Source of the DNA: an uncultured Aquimarina sp.
GTDB lineage: Bacteria > Bacteroidota > Bacteroidia > Flavobacteriales > Flavobacteriaceae
Assembly: GCA_947498595.1 (NCBI GenBank)
Contig: CANMKX010000001.1
Span: forward strand, 186,001 to 250,000
DNA: 64,000 nt
Reading direction: 5' to 3'
Under the pieces are notes generated by a model. It was not told the DNA's origin, did no database searches, and saw nothing but the letters and a program-made list of their open reading frames with translations. Positions 59,356 to 64,000 of the stretch are shown here, one piece after another. The position numbers were made by a program, and so were the translations under genes. Position 1 is the stretch's first letter. Every line of letters starts with the position of its first letter.

Positions 59356-61209
59356 ATGCAAGTAAACAGTAAGGTTGCGATTATAAGTTTCACAGATCAA
59401 GGAGTAACGATCGCAAAAACAATTCAAAAAGAGTTATATAGAAGTAAAGTTTTTACGACTAGAGATATTGAAGAAACAAAAGAATGTAAGCAGATTACAT
59501 CTGTGTCAGAATTAATGGAGAAATCATTCCATCAATACGACGCTTGGGTTTTTGTGGGGGCATTAGGAATTTGCGTACGAAGTATTGCAGCACACATTCA
59601 AGATAAAAAAACGGATCCAGCAGTACTTAATATAGACGATCAAGGACAATATGTACAAGCTGTTTTAAGCGGACATATAGGCAAAGCAAATGAACTAACA
59701 TTACAGTTAAGTAGAGTACTAACAGCACAACCTGTTATTTCAACATCAAGTGATTTGCAAGGACTTTGGAGTTTAGACACTTTAGGAACTACGTATAATT
59801 GGAAACAAGTGCACACAAAACCACTTAATGATTTAATTTCCTTATTTGTAAACAGAAAAAAAACGGCACTAGTATTAACCGTTAAAGATAAAGGAACGGC
59901 GTATCTAGAACAAAATTGCCCAGATTTTGTTGACATTCACTACAGTTTTGATACCGTAAATATTGCCAATTATGATTTGTTACTTTATGTAGGATACCAA
60001 CGTATCGAAACAAAAATCCCTACACTAATGTTGTATCCACCATGTATTGCAATTGGTAGCGGATGCGCTAAAGATATAACACCAGCTCTTTTTATAGAAG
60101 GACTAGAAACAGCATTAGAAAAAGAGAATATAGCAATAGAAAGTATCGCAAGTATTGGATCTGCAAGCATTAAAGAAAATGAACAAGCTTATTTAGATTT
60201 TTCTGAAAAATACGAAATACCATTTGTTACATTTAGCGGAGATGAACTAAATACCATAACAGTAGCAAATCCATCGGAAACAGTAAAGAGTAAAGTGGGC
60301 GTTTATGGCGTTTCTGAAGCAGCGGCAGCATTGCTAGCTGATCAAGAAAATTGGTTAGTCGAAAAAACTAAAAACAATACTCCATCAGGAAAAAAATATA
60401 CGTATGCGCTTAGTTTGGTAGCATCCTATGAACGTAAACCAAGTATTGCGATAGTGGGGGCAGGATCTGGAGATCCAGGATTATTAACGCTAAAAGGACA
60501 AGAAATTCTAGAACAAGCAGATTGTATTTTATATGCAGGTAGTTTAGTTCCAGAAGCATTGACTCATATGGCAAAAGAAGGAGCATTGGTGCGTAATTCT
60601 GCTTCGATGACACTTGAAGAGCAAGTTGCTATTATGGACGATTATTATGCTCAAGGAAAAAGTATTGTACGTTTACATTCAGGAGACCCTTCTATTTATG
60701 GAGCTATTCAAGAACAAATGACCATTTTTGATGCTAAAGGATATGAGTATTATATCGTACCTGGAATTTCTTCTTTTCAAGCAGCAGCAGCCTATCTAAA
60801 ATCAGAATTTACGATTCCTGAAGTTGCACAAACGATTATCTTGACCAGAGGAGAAGGAAACACGCCTACACCAGAACATGAAAATATTGCAGATATGGCT
60901 AAGTTAAGAGCAACGATGTGTATTTTTTTGAGTGTCGGAATTGCCAAAAAGATTCAAAATCAGTTATTAGAACATTATCCAGCAACAACACCTTTGGCAG
61001 TTTTGTATAGAGTTAGTTGGGAAGATGAACAAGTTTGGACAGGAACTTTAGCTGAATTGACAAAAATTATTAAAGAAAATAAATTAACACGTACAGTGCT
61101 TATTGTAGTAGGAGAAGCTGTAGGAGCTCGTAAAAATCGTTCATGGTTATACGACGATAAATGGCATCATATTTTTAGAAAGAAAGATAAAAAAGCCATC
61201 AATAAATAA
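59356..61209 (+). CDS. cbiG-cobM: fused cobalt-precorrin-5A hydrolase and precorrin-4 C11-methyltransferase (CbiG-CobM)
   Basis: A 617-residue fusion. Residues 1-350 are CbiG: VFVGALGICVRSIAAHIQDKKTDPAVLNIDDQGQYVQAVLSGHIGKANELT, then IAIGSGCAKDITPALFIEGLE with the typical IGcxk loop. It opens the lactone ring in the anaerobic route. Residues about 363-617 are CobM/CbiF: IAIVGAGSGDPGLLTLKGQEIL, LHSGDPSIYGAIQEQM, VPGISSFQAAAAYL, and TRGEGNTPTP. In the pathway CbiF acts just before CbiG, so this fusion joins consecutive steps. The presence of CbiG without CobG in this window points to an anaerobic-type ring contraction. It follows the ATPase gene by 36 bp. Confidence 0.92.
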   Translation: MQVNSKVAIISFTDQGVTIAKTIQKELYRSKVFTTRDIEETKECKQITSVSELMEKSFHQYDAWVFVGALGICVRSIAAHIQDKKTDPAVLNIDDQGQYVQAVLSGHIGKANELTLQLSRVLTAQPVISTSSDLQGLWSLDTLGTTYNWKQVHTKPLNDLISLFVNRKKTALVLTVKDKGTAYLEQNCPDFVDIHYSFDTVNIANYDLLLYVGYQRIETKIPTLMLYPPCIAIGSGCAKDITPALFIEGLETALEKENIAIESIASIGSASIKENEQAYLDFSEKYEIPFVTFSGDELNTITVANPSETVKSKVGVYGVSEAAAALLADQENWLVEKTKNNTPSGKKYTYALSLVASYERKPSIAIVGAGSGDPGLLTLKGQEILEQADCILYAGSLVPEALTHMAKEGALVRNSASMTLEEQVAIMDDYYAQGKSIVRLHSGDPSIYGAIQEQMTIFDAKGYEYYIVPGISSFQAAAAYLKSEFTIPEVAQTIILTRGEGNTPTPEHENIADMAKLRATMCIFLSVGIAKKIQNQLLEHYPATTPLAVLYRVSWEDEQVWTGTLAELTKIIKENKLTRTVLIVVGEAVGARKNRSWLYDDKWHHIFRKKDKKAINK

Positions 61210-61230
61210 AAACTAAAAAAACTTGCTACA

Positions 61231-61785
61231 TTGAATTACCAAAAGGCTAAAATACTATTAATATTAGATGTAGATGAAACTTTAATTCATGCAACAAAAA
61301 CGAAACTAACAATTGACCATGATTTTAAAAGTGAAGCATATTATATATACAAAAGACCATATTTAGAGGAATTTTTGACTGCTATGAATGAGAATTTCAA
61401 GTTGGCTATTTGGTCATCGGCCGATGAGAAGTACATAGAAGATATTGTAAGCTTAATAACTCCTTCAGATGTATCTTTTGAGTTTGTATGGAGCCGAAGT
61501 CGCTGTACAACAAAATGGAATTATGAATTGGATCGTTTTGTACATCAAAAAAGATTGAAAAAAGTAAAGAAGCTAGGGTTTGAATTAAAAAAAATGCTAA
61601 TCGTTGACGATTCTCCAGAAAAAACGAAAGAGAATTTTGGCAATGCAATTTATATTCCAGCATATATTGGAGATTTAAAAGATGAAGAATTAAAAAAACT
61701 TGCTAAGTATCTTTTTTTAATTAAAGAAAATGAAAATGTAAGACAGCTAGAAAAGCGAGGATGGAACAAAGAGAAATTACTTTGA
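61231..61785 (+). CDS. FCP1/SCP-like HAD phosphatase
   Basis: A 184-residue haloacid-dehalogenase-type phosphatase of the NIF/FCP1 branch. LILDVDETLIHAT (residues 9-21) is motif I with the two catalytic Asp (DVDET); AIWSSADEKYIEDIV is motif II; LKKMLIVDDSPEKTKENFGNAIYIPAYIGD holds motif III/IV (VDDSP) and the FCP1-type NAI.I...GD ending. The start is TTG at 61231. In eukaryotes this branch removes phosphate from proteins, but the bacterial role is open. Its place between cbiG-cobM and cobK raises the possibility of a cobalamin-pathway phosphatase (for example alpha-ribazole phosphate), which is speculative. Confidence 0.82.
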   Translation: MNYQKAKILLILDVDETLIHATKTKLTIDHDFKSEAYYIYKRPYLEEFLTAMNENFKLAIWSSADEKYIEDIVSLITPSDVSFEFVWSRSRCTTKWNYELDRFVHQKRLKKVKKLGFELKKMLIVDDSPEKTKENFGNAIYIPAYIGDLKDEELKKLAKYLFLIKENENVRQLEKRGWNKEKLL

Positions 61786-61805
61786 TACAGTAAAATAATT
61801 TCAAT

Positions 61806-62540
61806 ATGAAAAAAATACTACTTTTTGGAGGAACAACAGAAGGGAAAGAAATAGCTACATTTCTTGATCAACAAGACATCCCTTATATATATTCGACAAA
61901 AACAAAAGTAATTTTTGAAGGCAAAGGGAGAGCAATACATGGAATAATGGGTACAACGCAAGCAAGCTTGTTTTGTAAACAAGAAAAAATAACGCATATC
62001 ATAAATGCATCGCATCCCTTTGCAACTGTTTTACATCACACATTGGCAACAATGCCAATAACTATAGAACTGATACGATTTGAGCGCGAAATGCTTGAAC
62101 ATACCGTACATCCTCTAGTGCAGTATACCAAAGATTTTGATACAGCATTAGAGTATTTAAAAAATAAAAAACACACCTCATTACTCGCATTATCAGGAGT
62201 ACAAACTATTAAAAAACTAAAACCTTTCTGGGAAGAACACCAAGCATGGTTTCGAATATTAGATAGGGATAGTTCTAGGCAAATAGCAAAAGAAGCAGGA
62301 TTCCCGCAATCTCAATTGTTATACGGATATCCACAATCAATGATTGCCGAAGTAGATCTTATAGAAAAAATAAACCCCTCAATACTCATAACCAAAGAGA
62401 GTGGCGTCAATGGTAAATTAGAACAAAAAATAACAGCAGCAATAGCTACAAAAACGCCGATATTGATCGTTAAAAAACCAATAATACCCAATCGGTATAT
62501 CACTCTTATAACAAAAGAAGAATTGATCAAACGCATCTAA
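61806..62540 (+). CDS. cobK: precorrin-6A reductase
   Basis: A 244-residue NADPH-dependent reductase of the CobK/CbiJ family. MKKILLFGGTTEGKEIATFLDQQDIP is the Rossmann-type opening; ITHIINASHPFATVLHHT (about residues 64-81) is the family's DATHPFA-like block; LALSGVQTIKKLKPF and SILITKESGVNGKLEQKI (the TKeSG..G motif) follow. It reduces the ring-contracted corrin intermediate before CobL. It is the last gene of the cobalamin operon, 20 bp after the phosphatase gene. Confidence 0.9.
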   Translation: MKKILLFGGTTEGKEIATFLDQQDIPYIYSTKTKVIFEGKGRAIHGIMGTTQASLFCKQEKITHIINASHPFATVLHHTLATMPITIELIRFEREMLEHTVHPLVQYTKDFDTALEYLKNKKHTSLLALSGVQTIKKLKPFWEEHQAWFRILDRDSSRQIAKEAGFPQSQLLYGYPQSMIAEVDLIEKINPSILITKESGVNGKLEQKITAAIATKTPILIVKKPIIPNRYITLITKEELIKRI

Positions 62541-62761
62541 ACCTGTTGTTTTTTGATGTTTGTTGGGGATAAAACATTCTGTAATCTGCTTGTGTAAATA
62601 ATGACATTAATTAAGATATTCATTAAAAAAATAGGTTCTAGGATTGAAAAAAGGTAATTTTATACCTATGAAAGTGCAGCGAATGAACTGTTTTTTTAAT
62701 CCTATTTGTTATCAAAAACATAGGATTTATAAGGGTTTATCCCTTATAAAAACGGCTTTAG
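62541..62761 (+). promoter_or_regulatory. putative CRISPR leader with two hairpins
   Basis: 221 bp of AT-rich sequence between cobK and the first repeat, without an ORF. Two hairpins sit next to the array: AATCCTA (62698-62704) / TAGGATT (62721-62727), and a perfect 10-bp hairpin TTTATAAGGG (62726-62735) / CCCTTATAAA (62741-62750) ending 11 bp before repeat 1. They overlap by two bases. Neither has a T-run, so they are not clear terminators of the cobalamin operon. Confidence 0.45.
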
Positions 62762-63127
62762 GTTGGGAATGACCTCATTTTGGAAGGTATTCACAACTCC
62801 AACATTTGTATTAAATATACTATCGTTGTTGGGAATGACCTCATTTTGGAAGGTATTCACAACTATTTAAGTATTAAGTAGTAATTATTTTTGTTGGGAA
62901 TGACCTCATTTTGGAAGGTATTCACAACGACAAGACATTAACGATAATGAGATAACCAAGTTGGGAGTGACCTCATTTTGGAAGGTATTCACAACTTTTT
63001 TGCGAGATTAGCATAATGAGAGTAAGTTGGGAATGACCTCATTTTGGAAGGTATTCACAACTACAGAAGCGACGTAAGCAGTTTTATTGTAGTTGGGAAT
63101 GACCTCATTTTGGAAGGTATTCACAAC
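62762..63127 (+). CRISPR. CRISPR array, type VI-B-like repeats (6 repeats, 5 spacers)
   Basis: Six 36-bp repeats at 62762-62797, 62828-62863, 62893-62928, 62960-62995, 63026-63061 and 63092-63127, separated by unique spacers of 30, 29, 31, 30 and 30 bp. Repeats begin GTTGGGAATGACC and end GGTATTCACAAC. The termini GTTG/CAAC and the order GAAT-g-ACCT (left) with AGGT-ATTC (right) form one hairpin, and the layout closely resembles published Cas13b direct repeats from memory. Only repeat 4 differs (AATGA to AGTGA, first G at 62967), which turns an A-U pair into G-U and keeps the stem. A cas13b gene follows 150 bp downstream on the same strand. Confidence 0.97.
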
Positions 63128-63279
63128 AACAAGTAAAGATGTAGTAGGAGAAAAATTGTAATTTTAACTACTTATAATGCTATAAATACCATTGAGTACT
63201 CAGGCATATTTGTATTGTATTTTACCTGTACATTATCATAAAGATTAGGTTTTATTTTGTAGCTTTAGTTTTCTAATCA

Positions 63280-64000
63280 ATGACCTACATAATGATCAAA
63301 TCTACCTCTAATCGTTGTCTCAATGACGATCCACAATACTTTGCTTATTACCTAAATAAAGCGACTTCTAATCTTTATAGTATTCTTAACGAAATAGGAA
63401 GTATTCTTAATTCTAGATTAGATATTCCTAAAAAATTAACAATAGATAGAGATGGTAGTATAGAGGGACATCCAGTATTGAGTAGAATTAGTAGTTTTTC
63501 ATCAAATACAAATGAACGAGCAAAGATCTCGGGACTGCGTTGGGCTTTGTTAAACAAACACTTACCTTTTTTGAAAACATATGCGTATGAAACAGTTTGT
63601 TTTGTTGGTAAGATGAATGAAAAAGAGGCGCAAAAATTTAAACAGAGGAACCCTGCAAATACGATGCGTATTAAAGATATTATAGCAACGATTCCTAAAC
63701 TAAAAGATACAGTCCAGTTTACTCAAAAAGAGTTGGATAAAGATGTTTGTATCACTAACGAAGTTAAGATTGTTATTCAATTATTAAGGCATTTACGCAA
63801 TACTTACTCGCACAGTTATCCAGTACAAAAAGAACAAGCATACCTAACTTTTATTCAAAAATTAAAGCATAATACTATAGAATTTGATGTAGAAAAAGAT
63901 ATACGAAAAATATGGAATGCAGGTATTTTACATAGCAGCGATCGGGTTGGATATATCAAATTGCGTAGATACCGTCATATGATCAAAGGTTTACCCAAAA
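63280..64000 (+). CDS. cas13b: Cas13b, N-terminal part (truncated by window edge)
   Basis: An open frame of 240 codons running off the right edge. Cas13b is the RNA-guided RNase effector of type VI-B CRISPR systems. The N-terminus contains DDPQYFAYYLNKATSNLYSILNEIG, which aligns with the start of known Cas13b proteins (in Bergeyella: DKSYFAGYFNAAMENTDSVFRELG, from memory). A HEPN RNase motif R-x4-H is present as RNTYSH within IQLLRHLRNTYSHSYP (R169 and H174 counted from the Met at 63292), matching RNFYTH of the Bergeyella protein. Starts at ATG 63280 or ATG 63292 are possible. The second HEPN domain and any csx27/csx28 gene lie beyond the window. The spacing to the last repeat is 152 bp, with a 7/8 -7 element TTATTTTG in it. 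Confidence 0.9.
   Translation, partial: MTYIMIKSTSNRCLNDDPQYFAYYLNKATSNLYSILNEIGSILNSRLDIPKKLTIDRDGSIEGHPVLSRISSFSSNTNERAKISGLRWALLNKHLPFLKTYAYETVCFVGKMNEKEAQKFKQRNPANTMRIKDIIATIPKLKDTVQFTQKELDKDVCITNEVKIVIQLLRHLRNTYSHSYPVQKEQAYLTFIQKLKHNTIEFDVEKDIRKIWNAGILHSSDRVGYIKLRRYRHMIKGLPK

Overview
The window looks like a chromosomal piece of a Bacteroidota bacterium, most likely a marine flavobacterium. Base composition is strongly AT-rich, genes start at ATG or TTG without clear Shine-Dalgarno boxes, promoters resemble the Bacteroidota -7 element TAnnTTTG, and the gene families (alginate-export-type porin, Sus-free SSS symporter, DUF2721, Cas13b with VI-B repeats) fit that phylum. The genus cannot be fixed from the sequence alone.

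Layout. 1-6 kb: housekeeping and hypothetical genes (a truncated B12-binding radical SAM protein, a nucleotidyltransferase, a bacterial PH-domain protein, a sodium:solute symporter, small secreted proteins and lipoproteins). 6-26 kb: an anaerobic nitrate-respiration island. It holds a minus-strand operon napD-napA-tetraheme NapB-like-tetraheme lipoprotein-NrfC-like-NrfD-like, a complete plus-strand molybdenum-cofactor operon (moeA, ModE-type HTH, mobA, moaD, moeB, moaE, moaCB fusion, moaA), an outer-membrane porin, a heme-copper-oxidase-like membrane protein, psd, and two Crp/Fnr-family regulators. Several of the promoters carry TGAY-N4-RTCA palindromes placed about 43 bp before the predicted start of transcription. 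One regulator has an FNR-type recognition helix and the other a CRP-type one, which matches the two kinds of site seen in front of napD.

26.5-48.6 kb: a large locus of signal-peptide-less proteins that I cannot assign to a described system. It encodes a 675-aa protein with a polybasic tail, a 1878-aa DUF6603-type beta-repeat protein, 680-aa and 1462-aa proteins of unknown function, two related fibre proteins (one ending in a self-cleaving S74 chaperone), a DUF2272 protein, a 283-aa protein, a 52-aa membrane peptide and a membrane-bound alpha/beta hydrolase. The leader contains a folded RNA candidate, and the fibre region carries four related hairpins whose stems differ by compensating changes. 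This is the best candidate for an undescribed system.

48.6-51.2 kb: a GNAT acetyltransferase, a nucleoside deaminase and a PLP-dependent decarboxylase on the minus strand. 51.4-62.5 kb: a cobalamin operon with several gene fusions (cobW, ATP:cob(I)alamin adenosyltransferase, cobI, cobJ-cobH, bluB, cobL, cbiG-cobM, cobK) interleaved with a secreted beta-sandwich protein, an ABC transporter and an FCP1-like phosphatase. 62.5-64 kb: a six-repeat CRISPR array whose repeats look like type VI-B, followed on the same strand by the first 240 codons of a cas13b gene that runs off the window.
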